Of a stretch of DNA of 64,000 nt, positions 1-8,984 are shown one piece after another (positions within the stretch are counted from its first letter, which is position 1; the number at the start of each line of letters is the position of its first letter). Under the pieces are notes generated by a model. The model was given only the letters and a program-made list of their open reading frames with translations. It did no database searches and was not told the DNA's origin. Source of the stretch: Pseudomonas sp. RC10 (GTDB lineage Bacteria; Pseudomonadota; Gammaproteobacteria; Pseudomonadales; Pseudomonadaceae); assembly GCF_038397775.1 (NCBI RefSeq), contig NZ_CP151650.1, positions 1,984,001 to 2,048,000 of the forward strand, read 5' to 3'. Position numbers and translations under genes: made by a program.

Positions 1-242
1 TTCAAAACCTGTGGCTCGCGGCCCGGGCCGAAGGGTTGGGCATGGGCTGGGTCTCATTATTCGAACCTCAAGCGCTGGCCGACCTGCTGGAGATGCCAAC
101 CGGTTCAAAACCTTTGGCGATCCTGTGTCTGGGCCCGGTCAAGGAATTTTACCCGGCGCCGATGCTGGTATTGGAGGGGTGGGCGCAGGCGCGTCCGCTG
201 CAAGAGTTGGTCTACGAAAACACATGGGGAGTGAGCGCATGA
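1..242 (+). CDS. bluB: BluB, 5,6-dimethylbenzimidazole synthase (5' truncated)
   Basis: This is the last 79 codons of BluB, the flavin-dependent nitroreductase-fold enzyme that fragments FMNH2 with oxygen to make 5,6-dimethylbenzimidazole, the lower ligand of cobalamin. The visible tail opens with [17 protein letters not shown] and includes [17 protein letters not shown], both typical of the C-terminus of this family. The window edge removes the start. The TGA stop at 240-242 overlaps the ATG of the next gene at 239, so bluB is the first visible member of a translationally coupled cobalamin operon that begins to the left. Any upstream control, such as a cobalamin riboswitch, is outside the window. 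Confidence 0.9.
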   Translation, partial: QNLWLAARAEGLGMGWVSLFEPQALADLLEMPTGSKPLAILCLGPVKEFYPAPMLVLEGWAQARPLQELVYENTWGVSA

Positions 243-1147
243 GCGTGGCGTTGTTGAGCGTCGCCGGGGTCGCGCTGGATGCGCTGCTGGGCGAGCCAAA
301 ACGAAACCACCCGCTGGTGGCCTTCGGCCGATATGCCGAGCGCATCGAGCAACGTTTCAACGGCGGCGGTCGCGGCTGGCGCAGCCATGGCGTCACGGCG
401 TGGTTCATCGCGGTCATCCCGCTGACCCTGTTGGTGACCTTCCTCAGTTGGCTGCCTTATATCGGCTGGCTGGTGGAAGTTGCCGCGCTGTACTGTGCCC
501 TTGGCCTGCGCAGCCTGGGCGAACATGTGGCGCCGGTGGCGCAGGCCTTGCGCAGCGATGACCTGGAAGAAGCGCGGCGTCGCGTGGGTTTCCTCGTCAG
601 TCGCCAGACGTCTGAACTGGACGCCACCGACGTTGCCCGCGCCGCCACCGAATCGGTGCTGGAAAACGGCAGCGATGCCGTGTTCGCCGCGATCTTCTGG
701 TTCGTTGTACTGGGCGCGCCCGGCGTGATCCTCTATCGCCTGAGCAATACCCTCGACGCGATGTGGGGCTATCGCAACGAACGCTTCGAACGTTTCGGTT
801 GGGCGGCGGCAAAGATTGACGACCTGCTCAATTACATTCCCGCGCGTCTGGTGGCGTTGACCTACGCAGTGCTCGGCAAAACCCGACTGGCGTTGCGCTG
901 CTGGCGGACGCAGGCCCCCAAATGGGACAGCCCGAACGCGGGTCCCGTCATGGCGGCAGGTGCCGGTGCCTTGGGCGTCGAACTGGGCGGCGCGGCGATT
1001 TACCATGGCGAGCTGCACCAGCGTCCGCAATTAGGCGAAGGTGCACCCGCCGATGCGAATTCCATTGATCGAGGCTGGCAACTGGTGCAGCGTGGCGTCT
1101 GGCTGTGGTTGCTGATGTTGTGTCTGGGGACTGAATTCTATGCTTGA
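239..1147 (+). CDS. cobD: CobD/CbiB, adenosylcobinamide-phosphate synthase
   Basis: This 302-residue inner membrane protein attaches (R)-1-amino-2-propanol phosphate (or its threonine precursor) to adenosylcobyric acid, making adenosylcobinamide phosphate. The family signatures are visible: an N-terminal [20 protein letters not shown] segment, [36 protein letters not shown] in the middle, and hydrophobic segments near residues 55-85, 145-165 and the C-terminus. The ATG at 239 overlaps the bluB stop in an ATGA arrangement; a longer in-frame extension to base 11 exists but would run through bluB. Its stop overlaps the cobC start at 1140. Length is normal for the family. Confidence 0.95.
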   Translation: MSVALLSVAGVALDALLGEPKRNHPLVAFGRYAERIEQRFNGGGRGWRSHGVTAWFIAVIPLTLLVTFLSWLPYIGWLVEVAALYCALGLRSLGEHVAPVAQALRSDDLEEARRRVGFLVSRQTSELDATDVARAATESVLENGSDAVFAAIFWFVVLGAPGVILYRLSNTLDAMWGYRNERFERFGWAAAKIDDLLNYIPARLVALTYAVLGKTRLALRCWRTQAPKWDSPNAGPVMAAGAGALGVELGGAAIYHGELHQRPQLGEGAPADANSIDRGWQLVQRGVWLWLLMLCLGTEFYA

Positions 1148-2144
1148 ACACGGCGGTCGGTTGCGGGGTGCGGTACAGAAATACGGCATCGACGAGGCCG
1201 ACTGGCTCGACCTGTCCAGCGGGATTTCACCTTGGTCCTGGCCGATTCCGCCGATCCCGGATTCAGCGTGGGCGCGTTTGCCTGAAACCGATGACGGCCT
1301 CGAAGCGGCGGCCTGTGCGTATTACGGCGTGGCGGATCTGCTGCCCGTGGCCGGTTCCCAAGCCGCGATTCAGGCGCTGCCGCGTTTGCGTCAGGCGGGC
1401 AAGGTCGGCGTGCTGTCGCCGTGTTACGCCGAACACGCCGAGGCTTGGCGCAGCAACGGATTTCTGGTGCGCGAAGTGCTGGAGCATGAGGTCGAGCGCT
1501 TCATCGACGTCCTCGACGTGCTGGTGGTGGTCAACCCGAACAACCCCACAGGCCTGAGCCTGACCCAGGAACGCTTGCTGGAATGGCATGCCCGGCTGGC
1601 GCAACGCGGCGGCTGGCTGGTGGTGGACGAAGCGTTCATGGACAACACGCCACACCTGAGCCTTGCCGCCGAAACCCAACGTCCGGGTCTGATCGTGCTG
1701 CGCTCGTTTGGCAAGTTCTTCGGTCTGGCAGGCGTGCGCCTGGGTTTCGTACTGGCCGAGTCACGTTTTCTCAAAGTCCTGGCCAAACAGATCGGACCAT
1801 GGTCGGTGAGCGGTCCTACACGGATTCTCGGCAAAGCCTGCTTTGACGACGTTGAAGGTCATCGCGTGCAACGAGAGCGCACAGCGCACGCAAGTGAACG
1901 CCTGGTCGAGCTTCTGAGCCGGCACGGCTTTGCCCCTCAAGGGGGCTGCGCGTTATTCCAATGGCTGGTGACGCCGATGGCTGTTGAGCTGCACGAGTTC
2001 TGCGCTCAGCGCGGGATTCTGCTGCGGATCTTCCTCAACAACAGCCCGGCTCACAGCAGCCTGCGTTTTGGTCTGCCTCGAGATGAAGCGGATTGGCAGC
2101 GACTGGAGCGGGCGTTGAGCGAATTTTCCGGGGAGCGTGCATGA
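1140..2144 (+). CDS. cobC: CobC, threonine-phosphate decarboxylase
   Basis: This 334-residue fold-type I PLP enzyme decarboxylates L-threonine phosphate to (R)-1-amino-2-propanol phosphate, the aminopropanol arm of cobalamin. It is related to histidinol-phosphate aminotransferase. [13 protein letters not shown] (about residue 124) and LVVDEAFMD (about 160) are the aminotransferase Asn and Asp motifs, and [16 protein letters not shown] (about 188) carries the PLP lysine. It overlaps cobD by 8 bases and cobQ by 4, so expression is probably coupled. The name cobC is also used for the alpha-ribazole phosphatase further down this operon; the two are unrelated. Confidence 0.93.
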   Translation: MLEHGGRLRGAVQKYGIDEADWLDLSSGISPWSWPIPPIPDSAWARLPETDDGLEAAACAYYGVADLLPVAGSQAAIQALPRLRQAGKVGVLSPCYAEHAEAWRSNGFLVREVLEHEVERFIDVLDVLVVVNPNNPTGLSLTQERLLEWHARLAQRGGWLVVDEAFMDNTPHLSLAAETQRPGLIVLRSFGKFFGLAGVRLGFVLAESRFLKVLAKQIGPWSVSGPTRILGKACFDDVEGHRVQRERTAHASERLVELLSRHGFAPQGGCALFQWLVTPMAVELHEFCAQRGILLRIFLNNSPAHSSLRFGLPRDEADWQRLERALSEFSGERA

Positions 2145-3619
2145 AGCATCCGAAGGCTGGCAAAACCCTCATGGTGCAAGGCACCACGTCGGACGCCGGT
2201 AAAAGCACCCTCGTGACCGCGCTGTGCCGCTGGCTGACCCGCCAGGGCGTGCGCACGGTGCCATTCAAGCCGCAGAACATGGCGCTCAACAGTGCCGTGA
2301 CCGCCGACGGCGGCGAGATTGGCCGGGCACAAGCCGTGCAGGCTCAGGCCTGTGGCCTTGAACCGCACACCGACATGAACCCGGTGCTGCTCAAACCCAA
2401 CAGCGACACTGGCGCGCAAGTGATCATCCACGGGCGCGCGGTGACCACCATGAACGCCGTCGCTTATCACGACTACAAAGCCATCGCCATGCAGGCGGTC
2501 CTGGCCTCCCATAAACGGCTGAGCGAAGGCTGGCCGGTGGTCATGGTCGAAGGCGCGGGTTCGCCAGCGGAAATCAATCTGCGGGCGGGCGACATTGCCA
2601 ACATGGGCTTTGCCGAGGCGGTGGATTGCCCGGTGTTGCTGGTGGCCGACATCAATCGCGGCGGTGTTTTTGCGCACTTGGTGGGCACGCTGGAACTGTT
2701 GTCCCCCAGCGAACAGGCGCGGGTCAAGGGCTTCATCATCAACCGTTTCCGGGGCGATATCGCCTTGCTCCAACCGGGCCTGGACTGGCTTGAACAGCGC
2801 ACCGGCAAACCGGTGGTGGGCGTTCTGCCGTATGTGATGGACCTGCATCTGGAGGCCGAAGACGGCCTCGATCAGCGTCAGACCGACAAGGCCGAACAGG
2901 TGCTCAACGTCGTCGTGCCGGTGCTGCCGCGCATCAGTAATCACACCGATTTCGACCCGCTGCGTCTGCACCCGCAGGTCAATCTGCAATTCGTCGGGCC
3001 GGGTCAAGCGATTCCCCCCGCCGACCTGATCATCCTGCCGGGTTCGAAGAGCGTACGCAGCGACCTGACCTACCTGCGCAACAACGGTTGGGACACGGCC
3101 ATCGCCCGGCATCTGCGCTACGGCGGGAAAGTGCTGGGGATTTGCGGCGGTCTGCAAATGCTCGGCGAAGAACTGCATGACCCGCTCGGGCTGGAAGGCG
3201 CGGCAGGGTCGAGCCCGGGTCTGGGCCTGTTGGCCATCAGCACGGTGCTGGAAAAGGAAAAGCAGCTGCGTAATGTCACCGGGCGGTTGACCCTGGAAGA
3301 TGCAGACGTCAGCGGCTATGAAATTCATGCGGGCGTGACCAACGGGCCTGCGCTTGAGCGCCCATTGGTGCAGCTCAGCGACGGCCGATGCGATGGCGCG
3401 CAAAGCGCCGATGGCCAAGTGCTCGGCACCTATTTGCACGGGTTGTTCGAAAACCCGGCGTCCAGCAGCGCTTTGCTGCGCTGGGCCGGTTTGCAAAACG
3501 TACAGTCGGTCGATTATCACGGTCTGCGCGAGCGCGACATCGAACGGTTGGCCGATCTGGTGGAGAACCATCTGGACGGCAAATTACTGCGCGAACTCTG
3601 CGGACTGGAGCCTGTTTGA
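2141..3619 (+). CDS. cobQ: CobQ, cobyric acid synthase
   Basis: This 492-residue enzyme amidates the b, d, e and g side chains of adenosylcobyrinic acid a,c-diamide using glutamine and ATP. The N-terminus has the dethiobiotin-synthetase-like P-loop [11 protein letters not shown] class I glutamine amidotransferase domain fills the C-terminal half, with the nucleophile elbow [12 protein letters not shown] (Cys near residue 335) and the histidine region [11 protein letters not shown]. The ATG at 2141 overlaps the cobC stop (ATGA); an in-frame start at 2093 would lie inside cobC and is not favoured. The stop shares one base with the cobU start. Length is as expected. Confidence 0.96.
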   Translation: MKHPKAGKTLMVQGTTSDAGKSTLVTALCRWLTRQGVRTVPFKPQNMALNSAVTADGGEIGRAQAVQAQACGLEPHTDMNPVLLKPNSDTGAQVIIHGRAVTTMNAVAYHDYKAIAMQAVLASHKRLSEGWPVVMVEGAGSPAEINLRAGDIANMGFAEAVDCPVLLVADINRGGVFAHLVGTLELLSPSEQARVKGFIINRFRGDIALLQPGLDWLEQRTGKPVVGVLPYVMDLHLEAEDGLDQRQTDKAEQVLNVVVPVLPRISNHTDFDPLRLHPQVNLQFVGPGQAIPPADLIILPGSKSVRSDLTYLRNNGWDTAIARHLRYGGKVLGICGGLQMLGEELHDPLGLEGAAGSSPGLGLLAISTVLEKEKQLRNVTGRLTLEDADVSGYEIHAGVTNGPALERPLVQLSDGRCDGAQSADGQVLGTYLHGLFENPASSSALLRWAGLQNVQSVDYHGLRERDIERLADLVENHLDGKLLRELCGLEPV

Positions 3620-4140
3620 TGTTGCAACTGATCCTCGGCGGTGCGCGTTCCGGCAAGAGTCGGCTGGCGGAAAAGCTGGCCAGCGACAGTGGCCTCGATG
3701 TCGTGTACATCGCCACTAGCCAGCCGCTGGACGGCGAGATGAATCAACGGGTGGCGTCGCACCGCGCACGTCGCCCGGACACGTGGGGGCTGGTCGAAGA
3801 ACCGCTTGAACTGGCCCGCGTACTGAAAGAAAACGCAGGGGAGGGCACTTGCCTGTTGGTGGACTGCCTGACCCTGTGGCTGACCAATCTGCTGATGCTG
3901 GACGATCCGCAGCGACTGGCGCAGGAGCGCGACGTCCTACTCGACTGCCTGGCGCAACTGCCGGGCGACATCATTTTTGTCAGCAACGAAACCGGGCTGG
4001 GCGTCGTGCCCCTCGGTGAGCTGACCCGTCGTTATGTCGATGAAGTCGGCTGGCTGCATCAGGCGCTGGCCGAACGGTGCCAGCGTGTGGTGTTTACCGT
4101 CGCCGGACTGCCCATGACCCTGAAAGGAACCCCGCTATGA
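3619..4140 (+). CDS. cobU: CobU/CobP, adenosylcobinamide kinase/guanylyltransferase
   Basis: This 173-residue bifunctional enzyme phosphorylates adenosylcobinamide and then transfers GMP to give adenosylcobinamide-GDP. The P-loop GGARSGKS is at residues 7-14, followed by [14 protein letters not shown], the VASHRARRP segment that contains the guanylylated histidine in this family, and [12 protein letters not shown]. The start at 3619 overlaps the cobQ stop by one base. Longer in-frame starts back to 3388 lie inside cobQ. The stop overlaps the cobT ATG at 4137. Confidence 0.95.
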   Translation: MLQLILGGARSGKSRLAEKLASDSGLDVVYIATSQPLDGEMNQRVASHRARRPDTWGLVEEPLELARVLKENAGEGTCLLVDCLTLWLTNLLMLDDPQRLAQERDVLLDCLAQLPGDIIFVSNETGLGVVPLGELTRRYVDEVGWLHQALAERCQRVVFTVAGLPMTLKGTPL

Positions 4141-5189
4141 GCAATGCCTGGTGGCTCGCGCCGTCCCGAGAAGTCGATCAAGCCAGCCGTGAGCAGGCGT
4201 TGGCCCGGCAGCAGCAACTGACTAAACCGACTGGCTCGTTGGGCCAGCTGGAAGCGGTCGCCGTGCAACTGGCCGGTCTGCAAGGCCAGGTTAAACCCAC
4301 GCTAGATAAGGTTTGGATCGCGATTTTTGCGGGCGATCATGGCGTCGTCGCGGAAGGGGTGTCGGCTTATCCCCAGGAAGTCACCGGGCAGATGCTGCAC
4401 AACTTCATCATGGGCGGCGCGGCGATCAGCGTCCTGGCGAAACAGCTTTCGGCACAGCTGGATGTGATCGATCTCGGCACCGTCTCGCCGCTGAACCTGC
4501 CGGGTGTGCGTCACCTGAACCTTGGCGCGGGCACCGCCAATTTCGCCAAGGACGAGGCGATGACTCAGGAGCAACTGGAAGGCGCGTTGGCAGGCGGGCG
4601 TGACAGCGTGCTGCGCGCCAAGGCGGCGGGCACTCAACTGTTCATCGGTGGCGAGATGGGCATCGGCAACACCACGGCGGCCAGCGCGGTCGCCTGCTCG
4701 TTGCTCAATTGTCCGGCGGTGCTGCTGGTCGGTCCTGGCACCGGGCTGGACGCACAAGGCATCAGCCACAAGGCGCAGGTCATCGAACAGGCCCTGCAAC
4801 TGCACGCGGCGCAGTCCGGCGATGCGCTGGGCAGCCTGCGTGCGCTGGGTGGTTTCGAAGTGGCCGCGTTGGTCGGCGCGTACCTGGCCTGCGCTCAAGA
4901 GGGTATCGCCGCGCTGGTGGACGGCTTTATCTGCACCGTGGCGGCGTTGGTGGCCGTGCGCTTGAACCCGTCGTGCCGCGAATGGCTGTTCTTCGCCCAT
5001 CGCGGCGCTGAGCCGGGTCATCGCCATGTGCTGGAGACTTTGCAGGCCGAGCCTTTGCTGGAACTGGGCCTGCGGCTGGGCGAGGGCAGTGGTGCTGCGT
5101 TGGCGGTGCCGCTGTTGCGTCTGGCGTGCGAGCTGCACAACGGCATGGCGACGTTCGCTGAAGCCGCCGTGGCGGATCGCCCGGCATGA
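4137..5189 (+). CDS. cobT: CobT, nicotinate-nucleotide:DMB phosphoribosyltransferase
   Basis: This 350-residue enzyme makes alpha-ribazole phosphate from nicotinate mononucleotide and 5,6-dimethylbenzimidazole, the product of the bluB gene seven genes upstream. Family motifs are [12 protein letters not shown] near the N-terminus, [34 protein letters not shown], and the C-terminal [16 protein letters not shown] segment that holds the catalytic glutamate. The chosen ATG overlaps the cobU stop by four bases. It also overlaps the next gene by four bases, continuing the coupled operon. Confidence 0.95.
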   Translation: MSNAWWLAPSREVDQASREQALARQQQLTKPTGSLGQLEAVAVQLAGLQGQVKPTLDKVWIAIFAGDHGVVAEGVSAYPQEVTGQMLHNFIMGGAAISVLAKQLSAQLDVIDLGTVSPLNLPGVRHLNLGAGTANFAKDEAMTQEQLEGALAGGRDSVLRAKAAGTQLFIGGEMGIGNTTAASAVACSLLNCPAVLLVGPGTGLDAQGISHKAQVIEQALQLHAAQSGDALGSLRALGGFEVAALVGAYLACAQEGIAALVDGFICTVAALVAVRLNPSCREWLFFAHRGAEPGHRHVLETLQAEPLLELGLRLGEGSGAALAVPLLRLACELHNGMATFAEAAVADRPA

Positions 5190-5758
5190 CGTTGCGCCTG
5201 GACCTCCTGCGTCATGGCGAAACCGAACAGGGTGGCGGCCTGCGCGGCAGCCTGGACGATGCGTTGACCCCGACCGGCTGGCAGCAGATGCGTGATGCCG
5301 TCGCAGCGCTTAGTGGTTGGGACCGGGTCGTCAGCTCCCCATTACAGCGCTGTGCACGCTTTGCAGAAGAACTGTCGGCGCGGTTGTCCTTGCCGCTGCA
5401 ACTCGAACCCGATCTGCAAGAGCTGCATTTCGGCGACTGGGAAGGCGTGAGCACCGCGGAACTGATGGAGGCCGACGCCGATGGGCTGGGTCGCTTCTGG
5501 GAAAACCCCTACACCTTCACGCCGCCCAATGGCGAGCCAGTGTCGACGTTTTCCCAGCGTGTGCATGGCGCGGTCCGACGTCTTCATGGGGCTTACGAGG
5601 GCGAGCGGATTTTGCTGATCAGCCATGGCGGGGTGATGCGCCTGTTACTGGCCCAGGCTCGCGGTTTGCCCCGTGAACACTTGCTGCAGGTGGTCGTCGG
5701 TCATGGCGACCTGATCGGGGTCAATGTCGACGCGGATGGCGCGCTGACGGAGGTGTAA
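5186..5758 (+). CDS. Alpha-ribazole phosphatase, histidine phosphatase family
   Basis: This 190-residue histidine phosphatase removes the 5' phosphate from alpha-ribazole (or adenosylcobalamin) phosphate, one of the last steps of nucleotide loop assembly. [11 protein letters not shown] at residues 7-17 carries the phospho-accepting histidine of the RHG motif, and [13 protein letters not shown] carries the second catalytic histidine. It is called CobC in enteric nomenclature; I leave the symbol blank because cobC is already used for the decarboxylase in this operon. It starts inside the end of cobT and stops directly before the cobS ATG with no gap. Confidence 0.9.
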   Translation: MTLRLDLLRHGETEQGGGLRGSLDDALTPTGWQQMRDAVAALSGWDRVVSSPLQRCARFAEELSARLSLPLQLEPDLQELHFGDWEGVSTAELMEADADGLGRFWENPYTFTPPNGEPVSTFSQRVHGAVRRLHGAYEGERILLISHGGVMRLLLAQARGLPREHLLQVVVGHGDLIGVNVDADGALTEV

Positions 5759-6490
5759 ATGCTGCCGTTCTGGATCGCCCTGCAATTTCTCAGCAGTCTG
5801 CCCATTCGCCTGTCGGGCATGCCCGCACCTCAAGCGTTGGGGCGATCGCTGCTGTTTTATCCACTGGTGGGCGTGCTGTTCGGCTCGATCCTGATGGGCC
5901 TGAACCTGCTGCTCGACGGCACTCCTCTTCTGCTTCACGCCGCCTTGCTACTGGCCGCGTGGGTGCTGCTCAGCGGCGGTCTGCACTTGGACGGGCTGGC
6001 GGACAGTGCCGATGCGTGGCTCGGCGGTTTCGGCGACCGCGAACGCACCCTGACCATCATGAAAGACCCTCGCAGTGGGCCGATTGCCGTGGTCACGCTG
6101 GTGATCGTGCTGCTGCTGAAATTCACCGCCGTACTGGCGCTGGTCGAACAGCACCACAGCGTTGGCCTGTTGTTGGCCCCTGTCATCGGACGGGCTTCGA
6201 TGCTGGGGCTGTTCCTCACTACGCCTTACGTGCGAGCGGGTGGATTGGGCCAGGCGCTGGCGGATCACCTCCCGCGTCGTCTTGGGGCGCAAGTGCTGGC
6301 GTTGACGACGCTGGCCTGTGTGCTGGTGGCGGGCTGGGCCGGGTTGTGGTCGGTACTGTTCGCGACGGTCGGGTTTTTCGGGCTTCGTCGATTGATGATC
6401 CAGCGGCTGGGGGGCAGCACGGGCGATACCGCCGGGGCATTGCTGGAGTTGCTGGAGACGTTGGTGGTGGTGACGTTGGCGTTGCGCTGA
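5759..6490 (+). CDS. cobS: CobS/CobV, adenosylcobinamide-GDP ribazoletransferase
   Basis: This 243-residue polytopic inner membrane protein joins adenosylcobinamide-GDP to alpha-ribazole (phosphate), completing the cobalamin nucleotide loop. The diagnostic acidic motif GGLHLDGLADSADAWLGG lies near residues 71-88, followed by RTLTIMKDPRSGPIAV. About six hydrophobic segments span the protein. The ATG directly follows the TAA of the phosphatase. This is the last gene of the operon; the 142 bases after it contain no convincing hairpin terminator. Confidence 0.95.
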   Translation: MLPFWIALQFLSSLPIRLSGMPAPQALGRSLLFYPLVGVLFGSILMGLNLLLDGTPLLLHAALLLAAWVLLSGGLHLDGLADSADAWLGGFGDRERTLTIMKDPRSGPIAVVTLVIVLLLKFTAVLALVEQHHSVGLLLAPVIGRASMLGLFLTTPYVRAGGLGQALADHLPRRLGAQVLALTTLACVLVAGWAGLWSVLFATVGFFGLRRLMIQRLGGSTGDTAGALLELLETLVVVTLALR

Positions 6491-6632
6491 GCCAAATACG
6501 ACCTTCCAGCGAACCGGTCTTGTCCGTTCCCGTCACCTTGATTGACACCCTTTAGGCTCACGCGTAGCGTGCCTGAATCTGATTGGTGGCATATGCAACT
6601 AATGCCCCACGCACCGCTTTTGGAGATAAAAA

Positions 6633-7841
6633 ATGACATCCGTCTGGCGTACCAGTGGCTGGGTCTTGTTGGGCAGTGCCCTGATTCTGGCCCTCTCGCT
6701 GGGAACGCGGCATGGCTTCGGGTTGTTTTTGCCGCCCATGAGCGCGCAGTTCGGCTGGGGTCGGGAGGTCTTTGCGTTTGCCATCGCGCTGCAGAACCTG
6801 GTCTGGGGCCTGGCCCAACCCTTCACTGGCGCGCTGGCTGATCGCTTCGGTGCTGCCAAAGTCGTACTGGTGGGTGGTGTGCTGTATGCCGTGGGGCTGG
6901 GATTGATGAGCATGGCCGACTCACCGGCGACACTGTCCCTGAGTGCAGGATTGCTGATCGGCATCGGGCTCTCAGGCACGACCTTTTCGGTCATCCTCGG
7001 GGTGGTCGGGCGCGCTTTGCCACCCGAACAGCGCAGTATGGGCATGGGCCTCGCCAGCGCGGCGGGGTCGTTCGGGCAGTTCGCCATGCTGCCCGGCACC
7101 CTGGGGTTGATCGGCTGGCTGGGCTGGTCCATGGCGCTGGTCGCGTTGGGCTTGCTGGTGGCGTTCATCCTGCCGTTGGTGGCGATGCTCAAGGACAAAC
7201 CCGCGCCCGTCGTTGCAGGTGAGCAGACCTTGAAGGAGGCCTTGCGAGAGGCCTGTACGCATTCCGGCTTCTGGCTGCTGGCGTTCGGGTTCTTCGTCTG
7301 CGGGTTTCAAGTGGTGTTCATCGGCGTTCACCTCCCTGCGTATCTCGTGGACCAGCATTTGCCCGCCACCGTGGGCACCACCGTGCTGGCCTTGATCGGG
7401 TTGTTTAACGTGTTCGGCACCTACGTCGCGGGTTGGCTGGGCGGGCGGATGTCCAAGCCGCGGCTGCTGACGGCGCTGTACCTGCTGCGAGCGGTGGTGA
7501 TTGTGCTGTTCCTCTGGGCGCCACTGACCCAGACCACCGCTTACCTGTTCGGCATGGCGATGGGGCTGCTCTGGCTGTCCACCGTTCCGTTGACCAATGG
7601 CACCGTCGCCACGCTGTTCGGCGTGCGTAACCTGTCGATGCTCGGCGGTATCGTGTTCCTCTTCCACCAGTTGGGCGCCTTTTTGGGCGGCTGGCTGGGG
7701 GGCGTGGTGTATGACCATACCGGGAGTTACGACATGATCTGGCACGTCTCGATTGCGTTGAGCCTGATGGCGGCCGCTCTCAACTGGCCGGTACGCGAGC
7801 GGCCCGTGGCGCGCCTGCAGCTTCAGCCGTTGGCACTGTGA
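6633..7841 (+). CDS. Major facilitator superfamily transporter
   Basis: This 402-residue inner membrane transporter has about 12 hydrophobic helices and the MFS loop motif GALADRFGAAKVVLVGG after helix 2 (about residues 67-83), mirrored by AGWLGGRMSKPRLL in the second half. The N-terminus, with LGTRHGFGLFLPPMSAQFGWGR, resembles the oxalate/formate antiporter-like and YbfB-like MFS groups in pseudomonads; the substrate cannot be told from sequence. A GGAG-type ribosome binding site precedes the ATG. The stop overlaps the GTG start of a 39-codon ORF, so the two are probably made together. Confidence 0.88.
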   Translation: MTSVWRTSGWVLLGSALILALSLGTRHGFGLFLPPMSAQFGWGREVFAFAIALQNLVWGLAQPFTGALADRFGAAKVVLVGGVLYAVGLGLMSMADSPATLSLSAGLLIGIGLSGTTFSVILGVVGRALPPEQRSMGMGLASAAGSFGQFAMLPGTLGLIGWLGWSMALVALGLLVAFILPLVAMLKDKPAPVVAGEQTLKEALREACTHSGFWLLAFGFFVCGFQVVFIGVHLPAYLVDQHLPATVGTTVLALIGLFNVFGTYVAGWLGGRMSKPRLLTALYLLRAVVIVLFLWAPLTQTTAYLFGMAMGLLWLSTVPLTNGTVATLFGVRNLSMLGGIVFLFHQLGAFLGGWLGGVVYDHTGSYDMIWHVSIALSLMAAALNWPVRERPVARLQLQPLAL

Positions 7842-7957
7842 CCCGATTGACGCCCTGGCTGGCAGGCGTCGCCATTGTCGCGACGCTGCTGGCGCTGGCC
7901 TGGTGGGGCTGGCACAGCGTTGGGCTGGGCGCTCTGCAATTGGGTATGACCTGCTGA
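7838..7957 (+). CDS. Small single-helix membrane protein coupled to the MFS gene
   Basis: This ORF encodes 39 residues from a GTG that overlaps the MFS stop as GTGA. The product begins MTRLTPWLAGVAIVATLLAL and continues AWWGWHSVGLGALQLGMTC, giving one hydrophobic helix (about residues 7-25) after a short basic N-terminus. It has the form of a small membrane protein that may accompany the transporter. The four-base overlap and the coherent transmembrane composition are the evidence; there is no recognised domain, and it could be a chance ORF. Confidence 0.55.
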   Translation: MTRLTPWLAGVAIVATLLALAWWGWHSVGLGALQLGMTC

Positions 7958-8052
7958 GCCTGGGCGTTCTTGGTCGTCCCTAGGCATCGATGACGACAGA
8001 GAGTAGCGTGTGGTTTCTAACGCCCGACTCTCTGCCTTGAATGGATGCCGAC

Positions 8053-8604
8053 ATGAACCTTCGCTGGATTTCCCTTCCTGTTCTTCTGCTCGCCATGGGC
8101 GGTGTCGCCACGGCCGCTGATTGCCCTCCTTTATTACAGGGCGAGCTGCCGAAGCTGCGAGCCAAGCAGGATATCGACCTGTGCAAACAGTTCGCGGGCA
8201 AGCCGATGCTGGTGGTGAACACCGCGAGTTTTTGTGGCTTCGCGCCGCAGTTCAAAGGGCTGGAGGCGTTGAATCAACGGTTCAAAGGGCAGGGATTGGA
8301 AGTGTTGGGCGTGCCGTCGGATGACTTCAAGCAAGAGTCGGATAACGCCGCCGAGACCGCCAAAGTCTGTTACGTGAATTACGGCGTGACCTTCACCATG
8401 ACCGAACCGCAGCCGGTGCGGGGCTCAGATGCGATCAACCTGTTCAAGGTGCTGGCGGAACAAAGCAATGCGCCGAAGTGGAATTTCTACAAGTACGTGG
8501 TGGACCGGAAGGGGAACGTGGTGGCGAGTTTTTCCAGCATGACCAAACCGGATGATCCTGAGCTGATTTCGGCTGTTGAAAAGGCGATTGCTTCGAAGCC
8601 GTGA
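8053..8604 (+). CDS. Periplasmic glutathione peroxidase-like protein
   Basis: This 183-residue protein of the glutathione peroxidase family reduces peroxides through a reactive thiol. [20 protein letters not shown] carries the peroxidatic Cys in the usual GPx position, and [14 protein letters not shown] matches the conserved segment with the possible resolving Cys. [21 protein letters not shown] is the conserved WNF region. The N-terminus [20 protein letters not shown] is a signal peptide, so it probably acts in the periplasm, unlike cytosolic BtuE. An ATG at 8041 would add four residues before the signal peptide; 8053 gives the better signal sequence. It appears monocistronic. Confidence 0.88.
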   Translation: MNLRWISLPVLLLAMGGVATAADCPPLLQGELPKLRAKQDIDLCKQFAGKPMLVVNTASFCGFAPQFKGLEALNQRFKGQGLEVLGVPSDDFKQESDNAAETAKVCYVNYGVTFTMTEPQPVRGSDAINLFKVLAEQSNAPKWNFYKYVVDRKGNVVASFSSMTKPDDPELISAVEKAIASKP

Positions 8605-8646
8605 GGTTTGAGGCTGTGTGTGGATGCGTTGGTTGATGCTGATCGC

Positions 8647-8668
8647 GGTCCTGCTTTGTAGCAGGACC
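8647..8668 (+). repeat. Short perfect hairpin after the peroxidase gene
   Basis: Two 9-base arms (GGTCCTGCT and AGCAGGACC) flank a TTGT loop 43 bases after the peroxidase stop. There is no T-run, so it may be a factor-dependent end or a small palindromic repeat rather than a standard terminator. Confidence 0.5.
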
Positions 8669-8704
8669 GTGTCGTTCCCCGATTTCCGGCACGCCGCCGA
8701 ATCC

Positions 8705-8794
8705 CTGTGGGAGCGAATTTATTCGCGAATGACGTTCAGGCGATGGAGATGCGCCGAATGTATCGGCTCTTCGCGAATGAATTCGCTGCCACAG
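8705..8794. repeat. REPIN: paired REP palindromes
   Basis: Two 25-base arms at 8705-8729 and 8770-8794 are inverted copies of the CTGTGGGAGCGAATTCATTC element that recurs through the window, each with one or two changes, separated by 40 bases. This is the layout of a REPIN mobilised by a RAYT transposase elsewhere in the genome. It sits in the 380-base gap 8605-8984, which otherwise holds one hairpin and the terminator of the fadL-like gene. No gene is evident there. Confidence 0.8.
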
Positions 8795-8906
8795 TGGGGT
8801 CCGTGCACGGGTGCAGGCTCGCACATGGCACACACCGCGAAGATGGCCCATCGCGACACGCTACGCTGCTAGCCGATTTTTCCGATTGACCGCTGGCACC
8901 CCTGAA

Positions 8907-8945
8907 CGAAAAACCCCGCATCCATCGCTGGCTGCGGGGTTTTCT
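8907..8945 (-). terminator. Rho-independent terminator of the fadL-like gene
   Basis: An 11-base stem (AAAACCCCGCA with TGCGGGGTTTT) lies 40 bases past the stop of the minus-strand porin gene, with T-rich flanks on both strands. It could act in both directions. Confidence 0.85.
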
Positions 8946-8984
8946 GTCTGGCGGACAGGTGATCGGCCTGTCCCGCCAACTGCA

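Noticed and set aside
2051-3571. A 506-codon minus-strand frame over cobQ
   Set aside because: Antisense to cobQ inside a coupled operon.
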